Shown here: piece by piece, positions 18,624 to 26,340 of the stretch
Layout of the letters: each line of letters begins with the position of its first letter
Numbering within the stretch: the stretch's first letter is position 1
Source: Zoogloeaceae bacterium
GTDB lineage: Bacteria; Pseudomonadota; Gammaproteobacteria; Burkholderiales; Rhodocyclaceae
DNA length: 64,000 bases
Assembly: GCA_031256795.1 (NCBI GenBank)
Contig: JAIRPW010000032.1
Span: 1-64,000 of the forward strand
Direction: 5' to 3'
Notes under the pieces: model-generated
Database searches by the model: none
Seen by the model: the letters and a program-made list of their open reading frames with translations, nothing else
What the model was told of the DNA's origin: nothing
Translations under genes and position numbers: made by a program

Positions 18624-20033
18624 ATGAATATTGCCGTCGCCTCCGCCCCTCTTTCCCCCAGTCCGTTCGAGACGTTTGGCGTGGATACGCGCGATCCCGC
18701 CGAATACATCGCCGCGATCAATACGCTGCGCTGGGCAAGGCTGCAAAAGCAGATTCGCTATGTGTGGGAAAACCAGGATTACTATCGCCAGCGTTTCCTT
18801 GAGGCAGGCATACATTCCCCGGAGGAGATTCGTTCTCTGGATGACTTTCGCCGTCTGCCCGCGTTTATTGACAAGGCGCGGCACCGGGATTCCCAGGAGG
18901 AATCGCTCAAACGCTATGGGCATCCGCTGGGATTGCATCTTACCGCCGCGCCGGAAAAAGCGATTCATCTCGCGGCAACGTCAGGAACAACGGGAACCCC
19001 GACTTTCTATGTGTTCTCACGCAAAGACCTGGAATTAACCTACGCGATGCTGGGGCGGATTTTCCGGGTCGCGGGCATTCGTCCCGGCGATACCACATTC
19101 CACGCTTTCGGTTTATCGCTTTGGATTGCGGGCGTCACCTTTATTCAGGCGCTGGAGGCCTATGGCGCGCGCCCTGTCGCCGTGGGCGCGGAAGGCGGCG
19201 TCCCCAAAATTCTGCGCTATATCGAACTCACCCGCCCCAGCGCCCTGTTCGCTACGCCCTCCATGGTCAATCAACTGATTGAGCGCGCCCCGGATGAGAT
19301 TGGCAAGCCCGTCGGAGCGCTTGGCATTCAGCGTGTTGTCGTCTGCGGCGAGCCTGGCGGCAGTCAGCCGATTTTCCGCGCGCGGGTGCGCGAACATTAT
19401 GGCGCCCAGGTCTTCGACGTCACGGGCGGCGCGTGGGGAAACGCCACCGCCACCTGTGACTCGCGGGAGTCCTACGGTATGCACTATCTGACCGAAGATT
19501 ATTGCTTCCGCTACGACCTGATTGATCCGGAAAGCAAGCGTCCGCTGGAATTGCGCGACGGCGCGGTGGGCGAGGCAATCCATACGGGGCTGGAATGGGA
19601 GGCGTCCCCCGCGTTTCGCAACGCGACCGGCGACATTCTGCGTCTGCATGTCGGCGAATGCCCCGGCTGCGGACATTTCGGCGCGCGGATGGAAATCATC
19701 GGGCGCGCGGACGACATGCTGATGGTGAAAGGGGTCAAGGTCTACCCCGCCGCCTTGCAGAAAGTCGTTCACCAATTTCAACCGCGGCTCTCCGGGGAAT
19801 TGCGTATCCGGCTTGACGCGCCGCCGCCCAAGGTCAACCCGCCGCTGTGTCTGGCGGTAGAGGCGGGCGCGGACGTCCCGGAAGCCGCGTGGCCTGAACT
19901 GGCGCAATCTTTGTCGCGGCGCGTCCGGGAACTTTTATCCCTGCGCCCCGCCGTCACGGTGCTGCCCTTCGGAAGTCTGCCAAGAACCGGGGCCAAAACC
20001 AAGCTGATCGAGGTTCATCCCGCAACAAAGTAA
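18624..20033 (+). CDS. PaaK-like adenylate-forming (CoA ligase) protein
   Basis: A 469-aa member of the phenylacetate-CoA ligase branch of the AMP-binding superfamily. These enzymes activate a carboxylic acid as acyl-adenylate and usually transfer it to CoA. Visible motifs are the P-loop AATSGTTGTPTF (about 123-134), the aromatic/acid pocket region around FDVTGGAWGN and the C-terminal hinge GRADDMLMVKGVKVYP. Start at ATG 18624 follows AAAGGATTCTC. No acyl-carrier domain is attached. With the GMC oxidoreductase before it and the crotonase in the same cluster, a CoA-linked breakdown of an aromatic or branched acid is a reasonable inference. Confidence 0.85.
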   Translation: MNIAVASAPLSPSPFETFGVDTRDPAEYIAAINTLRWARLQKQIRYVWENQDYYRQRFLEAGIHSPEEIRSLDDFRRLPAFIDKARHRDSQEESLKRYGHPLGLHLTAAPEKAIHLAATSGTTGTPTFYVFSRKDLELTYAMLGRIFRVAGIRPGDTTFHAFGLSLWIAGVTFIQALEAYGARPVAVGAEGGVPKILRYIELTRPSALFATPSMVNQLIERAPDEIGKPVGALGIQRVVVCGEPGGSQPIFRARVREHYGAQVFDVTGGAWGNATATCDSRESYGMHYLTEDYCFRYDLIDPESKRPLELRDGAVGEAIHTGLEWEASPAFRNATGDILRLHVGECPGCGHFGARMEIIGRADDMLMVKGVKVYPAALQKVVHQFQPRLSGELRIRLDAPPPKVNPPLCLAVEAGADVPEAAWPELAQSLSRRVRELLSLRPAVTVLPFGSLPRTGAKTKLIEVHPATK

Positions 20034-20044
20034 AGGAGAACAGG

Positions 20045-20530
20045 ATGCGTCATTTGATTACGGATATTTTCGCGGGACATTTATTCTGCGCCGCCGGCCT
20101 GGCGACCATGACCGCCGCCTTAAGGCATCCGGTCGGCTCCGCCATGCGCATGGGCGCGGGGATTTTTCCCCTGATTCTTGGGGGCTTGCTGGCGTTTTTC
20201 GGCCTGATCGTTTTTTCTCGCTCCGCTTTCCGGCTTTGCCGCCGCGGAAGTTTTTCGTTCGCCGTTTTGGCAAAAGCGTTCACGCGCGCTTTTTCCCTGC
20301 GGACGTTCTTTCCCGCAGTTTTGGTTGGCGCGGGAATGCTTGCCTTTGTCGGACTTTTGTCCGCATTCGGCTTCGTCTGCGCGGTTCTCGTCCTGGTGAT
20401 CGTGAGCGGCTTTGCGCACCACGAAGCGCGCTGGCGCGAAATATTGCCGTTAAGTCTGGGAATGGCGTTTTTTGGCGTCGGCGTTTTCGTGTGGGGGCTG
20501 AATCTCCCCCTGCGGGTACTGCCCATTTAG
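20045..20530 (+). CDS. tctB: Tripartite tricarboxylate transporter small membrane subunit, TctB
   Basis: A 161-aa protein with four predicted membrane segments (about 8-28, 37-58, 82-103 and 107-155) and the FFGLIVFSR-like turn typical of TctB. It forms the membrane part of a secondary solute carrier with TctA and receives substrate from a TctC protein in the periplasm. AAAGGAG lies 8 nt before its ATG. tctA follows after 15 bp. Confidence 0.85.
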   Translation: MRHLITDIFAGHLFCAAGLATMTAALRHPVGSAMRMGAGIFPLILGGLLAFFGLIVFSRSAFRLCRRGSFSFAVLAKAFTRAFSLRTFFPAVLVGAGMLAFVGLLSAFGFVCAVLVLVIVSGFAHHEARWREILPLSLGMAFFGVGVFVWGLNLPLRVLPI

Positions 20531-20545
20531 ACAGAAGCGCCGCCC

Positions 20546-22048
20546 GTGGAACTGCTCTCCAACCTTTCCCTTGGATTCGACGCCGTTCTGACGTTTCAGA
20601 ATCTATGGTACTGCTTTCTGGGCGCGCTTCTCGGAACGCTGATTGGCGTTTTGCCGGGCCTGGGTCCCGTGGCCACGATCGCCATGCTTTTGCCGGTCAC
20701 CTATGGATTGCCGCCCCTTTCCGCGCTCATCATGCTGGCGGGAATTTATTACGGCGCGCAATACGGCGGTTCAACTACGGCGATCTTGGTGAATCTGCCC
20801 GGAGAGTCCTCTTCGGTTGTCACCTGCCTTGACGGATACGCGATGGCGCGGCAGGGGCGCGCCGGCGCGGCGCTCGGCATTGCCGCCCTGGGTTCTTTTT
20901 TCGCCGGTACGGCAGCGACTCTGCTGATTGCCGCGGCCGCCTCGCCTCTGGCCGAATTCGCGCTTCGCTTTGGCCCCGCCGAATATTTTTCCCTGATGTT
21001 TCTGGGATTGATTACCGCCGTCGCGCTGGCGCACGGCGACTTTTTCAAGGCAATCGCCATGGTCGCGCTGGGGCTGACGCTCGGCCTCGTCGGCATTGAC
21101 GTGAATTCCGGAGTGGAACGCTTTACCTTCGGGCTTCCAGAGTTATCCGACGGCGTCAGCTTCGTGGCTTTGTCCATGGGATTATTCGGCGTCGCGGAAA
21201 TTCTTGCCAATTTGGAACTGCGGGAAAAACGCGAGGTATTTACCCAAAATATTGGCTCCCTGTTACCAAGCCGACAGGATTTACGCGCCGCTTTCAAACC
21301 CGTCCTGCGGGGAACGCTTCTCGGCTCGGCGCTGGGAATTTTGCCGGGCGGCGGCGCGGTGCTTTCTTCCTTTACCTCCTATACCCTGGAAAAGCGTCTG
21401 GCGAAAGACCCGTCCCGTTTTGGCAAGGGCGCGATTGAGGGCTTGGCCGGGCCAGAATCCGCCAACAACGCGGGCGCGCAGACTTCCTTTATCCCGCTCC
21501 TGGTCATGGGGCTGCCCTCAAACGCGGTCATGGCCCTGATGGTCGGGGCGATGATGATTCACGGCGTCGTACCGGGGCCGCAAGTTATGACGGAACGCCC
21601 CGAACTGTTTTGGGGTCTCATCGCCAGCATGTGGCTTGGCAATTTTTTCCTTGTACTCCTGAATCTGCCGCTGATTGGAATTTGGGTTCGTCTCCTGAAA
21701 GTGCCTTATCGGCTACTGTATCCCGTCGTCCTCGTATTTTGCTGCGTCGGGGTCTATAGCGTCAGCAACAGCGTTTTTGACGTGGGCCTGGCTTTGTTTT
21801 TTGGCTTTGTCGGCTACTTGTTTCTCAAGCTCGGCTGCGAACCCGCGCCGCTTCTCCTCGGCTTCGTACTCGGCCCGATGATGGAAGAAAACCTGCGCCG
21901 CGCAATGCTTTTGGCGCGCGGCGACGCCAGCGTGTTTTTCACCCGCCCCATCAGCTGCACGCTGCTCGTGCTCTGCATCGCGCTCATTCTTCTCCTCGCC
22001 TGGCCGCAAGCGCGCAAGGCGCGGGAGACGGCATTTCAGGAAGGCTGA
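20546..22048 (+). CDS. tctA: Tripartite tricarboxylate transporter large membrane subunit, TctA
   Basis: A 500-aa integral membrane protein with about 12 hydrophobic segments. The family signature region shows GTLIGVLPGLGPVATIAML followed by GIYYGAQYGGSTTAILVNLP, and a second inverted-repeat-like copy at LPGGGAVLSSF and PESANNAGAQTSFIPLL. Start is GTG 20546 (MELLSNLSLGF), matching known TctA N-termini; its ribosome site is weak, which fits coupling to tctB. Together with TctB it imports carboxylic acids using a cation gradient. This is the only TctAB pair in the cluster although four TctC proteins are present. Confidence 0.92.
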   Translation: MELLSNLSLGFDAVLTFQNLWYCFLGALLGTLIGVLPGLGPVATIAMLLPVTYGLPPLSALIMLAGIYYGAQYGGSTTAILVNLPGESSSVVTCLDGYAMARQGRAGAALGIAALGSFFAGTAATLLIAAAASPLAEFALRFGPAEYFSLMFLGLITAVALAHGDFFKAIAMVALGLTLGLVGIDVNSGVERFTFGLPELSDGVSFVALSMGLFGVAEILANLELREKREVFTQNIGSLLPSRQDLRAAFKPVLRGTLLGSALGILPGGGAVLSSFTSYTLEKRLAKDPSRFGKGAIEGLAGPESANNAGAQTSFIPLLVMGLPSNAVMALMVGAMMIHGVVPGPQVMTERPELFWGLIASMWLGNFFLVLLNLPLIGIWVRLLKVPYRLLYPVVLVFCCVGVYSVSNSVFDVGLALFFGFVGYLFLKLGCEPAPLLLGFVLGPMMEENLRRAMLLARGDASVFFTRPISCTLLVLCIALILLLAWPQARKARETAFQEG

Positions 22049-22052
22049 TCCC

Positions 22053-23036
22053 ATGACAAAAGACCAGGGCATGACGCATCGCGTCGCTATTGTATTGCTG
22101 GGCTTATTCGCGGCGATCGCGCACGCCGCGCCGGAAGCGCAGGCGGTTTGGCCTACGCGCCCGATCAAGCTAATCGTTCCCTTTCCTGCCGGAGGCCCTA
22201 CCGACATTGTGGCCCGACCGTTCGCCGAAGCCCTGTCCGCGTTCCTCAAACAGCCGGTCGTTCTCGAAAACAGGGGCGGCGCGGGCGGGACGATCGGCGC
22301 GGCGGCGGCAGCCAAGTCCGCCCCGGACGGATATACCTTCCTGCTTGGTACTGTAGGAACGCAGGCGATCAATCCCGCGCTTTACCCAAAGCTGGCTTAC
22401 AACCCGGTAAAAGACTTCAAAACGGTCGCGATACTGGCCGCGGCTCCGGTAGCGCTGGTCGCGAATCCTGCCGTACCCGCTTCCAATATTGCCGAACTGG
22501 CGGCTCTCGCCGAAAAGCGTCCGCTGCGTTTCGGCTCGGCCGGGAACGGCACGCCCGGACATCTGACCGGGGAGCTATTCAAAACCGCAAGCGGCGTCGC
22601 GCTCACGCACGTACCCTACCGGGGCAGCGCTCCGGCGGCGCAGGATCTGCTCGGCGGACATATCGAATTGATGTTTGACCCGCTGCAATCGGTGTTGGCG
22701 TATGTCAAAGCCGGGAAATTACAAGCCCTCGCGATCAGCTCCGCGCAATCCGTCGCCGCGCTTCCTTCCGCAGTCACTTTTCTTCAGGCCGGAGTCAAAG
22801 TAGAGACCGCCGCCTGGTGGGGCATTTTCGCTCCCGCCGAAACTCCAGACGCAATCGTCGCCCAATTCGCAAAGGCGATCTACGGCGTTCGGGACACGGC
22901 AGTCGTCAAAGCGCTTGAGGACATTGGACTCCTCCTGCAAACGCCGCGTGACTCGCGCCAGCTGGAGGAATTCCTTCTCGCCGAGCGCGAAAAATGGGGC
23001 AAGGCAGTGCGCGACTCCGGCGCGGGCATTGATTAA
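22053..23036 (+). CDS. tctC: TctC/Bug periplasmic binding protein 1
   Basis: A 327-aa extracytoplasmic solute receptor of the Bug family. A Sec signal peptide covers about residues 1-30, ending near AHAAPEAQA. Family motifs are WPTRPIKLIVPFPAGGPTD at the mature N-terminus and SAPDGYTFLLGT further on, which form the carboxylate-binding loops. It begins 4 bp after tctA, so it is the most likely partner of this TctAB pair. ATG 22053 follows AGGAAGG; an internal ATG at 22071 is also possible. Confidence 0.9.
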   Translation: MTKDQGMTHRVAIVLLGLFAAIAHAAPEAQAVWPTRPIKLIVPFPAGGPTDIVARPFAEALSAFLKQPVVLENRGGAGGTIGAAAAAKSAPDGYTFLLGTVGTQAINPALYPKLAYNPVKDFKTVAILAAAPVALVANPAVPASNIAELAALAEKRPLRFGSAGNGTPGHLTGELFKTASGVALTHVPYRGSAPAAQDLLGGHIELMFDPLQSVLAYVKAGKLQALAISSAQSVAALPSAVTFLQAGVKVETAAWWGIFAPAETPDAIVAQFAKAIYGVRDTAVVKALEDIGLLLQTPRDSRQLEEFLLAEREKWGKAVRDSGAGID

Positions 23037-23057
23037 GAACGCGCGAGACGACACGAT

Positions 23058-23414
23058 ATGAACGCGCCCCCTCTTTCGTCTCCCTTGCTCAATCGCCCGT
23101 CGGTGATTCACGCCGTGGCCGGTTATCTCTCGCAGATCAATACGCGAGGCTATTGTCCCGATCCCCGCAAAGCCCTCTGGGTAAGAAAAGCAGACCGCTG
23201 CGCTTCGGTGCGCGACGCGGGCGTTCCGGTATGGGGAGAAGTGTTCTATTACATTGAGGGCGAGTTATTTCCCCTGGAAGGCCAAACGCGCTTGCGGAAC
23301 GGACAATCCCCCATCGCGCGCGCGGAAGAGCTGATAGCGGATCTCTGGGAGGATTTGTGGGTATGGAACGCCTATGACTTTGCGCGCTCCACCAGCGGCT
23401 GGGCGGCGCCATGA
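23058..23414 (+). CDS. Uncharacterised 118-aa protein coupled to the QueG-like gene
   Basis: I do not recognise a family. The product is soluble, without signal peptide or membrane segment, with two Cys in the first half (GYCPDP and DRCASV) and an acidic/aromatic C-terminus (ELIADLWEDLWVWNAYDFAR). Its stop overlaps the ATG of the following Fe-S protein (ATGA, 23411-23414), so the two are probably co-translated and may form a complex or act on the same substrate. GC matches the cluster. Confidence 0.65.
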   Translation: MNAPPLSSPLLNRPSVIHAVAGYLSQINTRGYCPDPRKALWVRKADRCASVRDAGVPVWGEVFYYIEGELFPLEGQTRLRNGQSPIARAEELIADLWEDLWVWNAYDFARSTSGWAAP

Positions 23415-24322
23415 ACGCGCGCGGCGGCTATGCGGCGGCGGCTTTTGAAACGCGGGCGGAAGAAGCGCCCAGCGCCGCCGTCTTTGCGGATTTTCTCCGC
23501 TATTTCGTCGCGCGGGATCCGCGCAATCACCTCCCGGAAACCCTGCCGGACGGGGAGCGCCTGCGCATCTGGGAAGCGCCGCTCGTGGGCGTCGCCGCTG
23601 CCGACGATCCGCTCTTCGCCGCGCTGAAAGCGCCCGACGTCGTGGGAGCGATGCATCGCTCTCCCGCGGAATGGCTACCGGAAGCAAAATCGGTCATTGT
23701 CTGGTTTCTGCCCTACACCGCCGCGCTGCGGCGAGGCTACCCAAAGAAAAAAGACGCCATGCCGTCTCTGGAGTGGGTATCCGGGCGGCGCAATGGCGAG
23801 ACCTTCAACAACGCGACGCGCCGCGCCGTGCTGCGGTTCGCGCAAACCCTCGGCGGCAAAGGCGTCGCGCCCAGCAATGAGAAGGACTACCGCGCCGTGT
23901 CCATGCGCCCGATGTGGTCCGAGCGCCACGCCGCCTATATCGCCGGATTGGGTACTTTCGGAATCCACGGCGCTCTGATCACGGAAAAAGGATGCGCCGG
24001 GCGCATCGGCAGCGTCATTACCGATCTCGAACTTTCGCCCACGCCCAGACCCTACCGCGGCATTTACGACTACTGCCCCTATCCCGCCGAAGGGTCGCGC
24101 CAAAGCAAATGCGGCGCTTGCGTCCCGCGTTGCCCGGTCCGCGCCATCGCGCCCGAAGGGCGGGATAACCCGCGCTGCGTCGAGCATGGGCGCGATACCG
24201 TCGGGGATTACTACCGCGCCTGGGGTTATCACTCCTGCGGGCATTGCCTGACGTGGCTGCCTTGCGCCGACCGGATTCCTTTTCGGCGACAAATCGCCCG
24301 CAGCGAACCCGCCGAACACTAA
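23411..24322 (+). CDS. QueG-like two-[4Fe-4S] reductase, function unknown
   Basis: A 303-aa protein resembling epoxyqueuosine reductase and the Fe-S part of reductive dehalogenase-like proteins. The C-terminal third has two ferredoxin-type cysteine sets: C234, C237, C241 (CGACVPRCPVRAI) and C256, C276, C279, C285, with C222 in addition. The middle has a cobalamin-binding-like region around AYIAGLGTFGIHGALI, as in QueG. It lacks the HEAT-repeat tail of QueG and stands in a catabolic cluster, so a tRNA role is less likely than a reduction in the pathway. A corrinoid cofactor is inferred from the family only. Co-translated with the 118-aa protein before it. Confidence 0.75.
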   Translation: MNARGGYAAAAFETRAEEAPSAAVFADFLRYFVARDPRNHLPETLPDGERLRIWEAPLVGVAAADDPLFAALKAPDVVGAMHRSPAEWLPEAKSVIVWFLPYTAALRRGYPKKKDAMPSLEWVSGRRNGETFNNATRRAVLRFAQTLGGKGVAPSNEKDYRAVSMRPMWSERHAAYIAGLGTFGIHGALITEKGCAGRIGSVITDLELSPTPRPYRGIYDYCPYPAEGSRQSKCGACVPRCPVRAIAPEGRDNPRCVEHGRDTVGDYYRAWGYHSCGHCLTWLPCADRIPFRRQIARSEPAEH

Positions 24323-24342
24323 CGATCACAGGGAGCTTTTTC

Positions 24343-25323
24343 ATGTCTGTTTTTTTCTCTCGTTTCTTTTTTGCCGCGCTTTTTGCTGTATTGCCGACTT
24401 CCTTTGCCCAGGTCAGAGCGGAAGTCTGGCCGGAAAAGCCTGTAAAAATTCTCGTCCCCTATCCTCCCGGCGGCGCGTGCGACGCCGTAGGGCGTCTGTT
24501 CGCCGAAAAGCTCTCGGAACGCTTACGACAGCCGGTCGTGGTGGAAAACAGGCCGGGCGCGGGCACAGCCATTGGCGCGGAATTTCTCGCCAAGTCCGCG
24601 CCGGACGGCTATACGCTGGCCGTAACTCCGACCGGGCAGCTGACGATTCTGCCGCATGTCGTAAAGGCCCTGCATTTTGATCCCTTCAAAAGTTTTACGC
24701 CCATCTCGCAGCTTGCGTATACCTCGGTGGTCATCGCCGCCTCTCCCGATTTTCCGGCCAAAACGCTGCAAGAGGCCGTACATGCCGCGAAAGCGAATCC
24801 CGGCGAGGTCAGCTACTCTTCCAGCGGCAGCGCCACCATCATCCATCTGGCAGGCGAGTATTTCGCCAATACGGCGGGGGTTTCCTTTCTGCACGTGCCG
24901 TACAAAGGAAGCGCCCCGGCAGTCGCCGCGCTGTTGGGCGGAGAAGTCAATCTCGCCTTTGACACCCTGACGATTCTGCACCCGCAGATCAAGGCGGGCA
25001 AAGTAAAAGGCCTGGCCATCGCCGCGCCCGCGCGTTCGCCGCTTCTGCCCGATTTGCCCACCGTCTCCGAATTGGGGTATCCGGGCTTTGAAGTGCCGTC
25101 CTGGTTCGGCCTGATCGCGCCCGCGGGTCTTCCGGACGAAATCACGCAACGCCTGAACCGCGAAGTCGCCGCTATTTTGCAGAACGGCGAAGTCAGAAAA
25201 AAGCTCTCCGCGCTCGGCTTGACCATCTGGCCATCCACTCCTGAACAGCTCGGCCAGCGCATCCGCGACGATTATGAGAAATACGGTCGCGTCGCGCGGC
25301 AGGCAAACCTTGCTTTTGACTGA
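24343..25323 (+). CDS. TctC/Bug periplasmic binding protein 2
   Basis: A 326-aa Bug-type receptor. The signal peptide is about residues 1-26, ending near FAQVRAE. The mature start VWPEKPVKILVPYPPGGACD and SAPDGYTLAVTPTGQL are the family signatures. ATG 24343 with AGGGAG 8 nt upstream was preferred to a longer frame overlapping the previous gene. It resembles the third Bug protein of the cluster more than the first (shared GGACD and GQLT), suggesting a local duplication. Confidence 0.88.
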   Translation: MSVFFSRFFFAALFAVLPTSFAQVRAEVWPEKPVKILVPYPPGGACDAVGRLFAEKLSERLRQPVVVENRPGAGTAIGAEFLAKSAPDGYTLAVTPTGQLTILPHVVKALHFDPFKSFTPISQLAYTSVVIAASPDFPAKTLQEAVHAAKANPGEVSYSSSGSATIIHLAGEYFANTAGVSFLHVPYKGSAPAVAALLGGEVNLAFDTLTILHPQIKAGKVKGLAIAAPARSPLLPDLPTVSELGYPGFEVPSWFGLIAPAGLPDEITQRLNREVAAILQNGEVRKKLSALGLTIWPSTPEQLGQRIRDDYEKYGRVARQANLAFD

Positions 25324-25336
25324 AAGGATTTTCAAA

Positions 25337-26338
25337 ATGCTCCCGCACACTTCCCTTCGCCTGCCGCGCCTGATGACGTCCGCCGCGCTGGCGTTTTCCG
25401 CCGCCCTTTTCGCGCCGTTCGCTCCGGCGCAGGACAATGTCTGGCCAAGCCGAGCCATCAAACTGGTTGTGCCGTTTCCGCCCGGCGGCGCTTGCGACAC
25501 AATCGCGCGAATTTATGGCGAAAAACTTTCCGAGGCATTCGGGCAAGCGGTCATTATCGAAAACAAGCCCGGCGCGGGAACGGCCATCGCCGCTGAATAC
25601 GTTGCCCGCTCCGCGCCAGACGGCTACACGCTCGCGGTCGCGCCCGCCGGACAGCTTACCTTGCTGCCCAATCTCAGCAATACGCCGGGCTACGACCCGG
25701 TAAAGGATTTCTCGCCGGTATCGCTTCTGGCGACCGTGCCTTACGTGATCGCCGCCAAAACGGCGTTGCCGGTCTCCAATCTCCCCGAACTGATCGCGCG
25801 GGCAAAAGCGCGGCCCGGACAAATCGCCTACTCCTCTTGCGGCGCGGGCACTGTCTGCCACTTGAGCGGGGAACAGTTCAAAATCCAAACCGGCACAAAT
25901 TTGCTGCACGTACCCTATAAAGGAAGTTCCCCGGCGATTGCCGCGTTGCTGGGCGGCGAAGTCGACCTGGCCTTTGACACCCTCGCTGTCCTCGCGCCGC
26001 AGATAAAAGCGGGCAAAGTAAAAGCACTGGCAATCGCCAGCAAGGCGCGCTCCCCCCTGTTGCCGGATGTGCCAACCGCCGCCGAATCCGGGCTGAAAGA
26101 CTTTGAGATTGAAAGCTGGTTTAGCGTCGTAGCCCCAAGCGGCACGCCGCCGGAAGTAGTGCGCGCCTTAAACGAGGCGCTGGGAAAAATCTCGCGGCGC
26201 GAAGATGTTCAGGAAAAATTTACCGCTGCGGGAATCCGTGTTTTGCACAGCACGCCAGAACAATTGCGGCGGCAGATTCAAGAGGATCTCGCGCGCTGGA
26301 AAAAAGTCATCGCTTCGTCAGGCGCGGCGCTGGAATAA
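25337..26338 (+). CDS. TctC/Bug periplasmic binding protein 3
   Basis: A 333-aa Bug-type receptor with a signal peptide of about 32 residues ending near FAPAQDN. Signatures are VWPSRAIKLVVPFPPGGACD and SAPDGYTLAVAPAGQLTLLP. It follows Bug protein 2 by 13 bp and is similar to it throughout, which points to tandem duplication followed by divergence. ATG 25337 follows GAAAGGA. The next gene starts 2 bp after its stop. Confidence 0.88.
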   Translation: MLPHTSLRLPRLMTSAALAFSAALFAPFAPAQDNVWPSRAIKLVVPFPPGGACDTIARIYGEKLSEAFGQAVIIENKPGAGTAIAAEYVARSAPDGYTLAVAPAGQLTLLPNLSNTPGYDPVKDFSPVSLLATVPYVIAAKTALPVSNLPELIARAKARPGQIAYSSCGAGTVCHLSGEQFKIQTGTNLLHVPYKGSSPAIAALLGGEVDLAFDTLAVLAPQIKAGKVKALAIASKARSPLLPDVPTAAESGLKDFEIESWFSVVAPSGTPPEVVRALNEALGKISRREDVQEKFTAAGIRVLHSTPEQLRRQIQEDLARWKKVIASSGAALE

Positions 26339-26340
26339 CC

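Noticed and set aside
17447-18721. 424-aa open frame on the minus strand
   Set aside because: It lies fully antisense to the well-supported GMC oxidoreductase; its residue pattern is typical of GC-rich shadow frames and no motif was seen.
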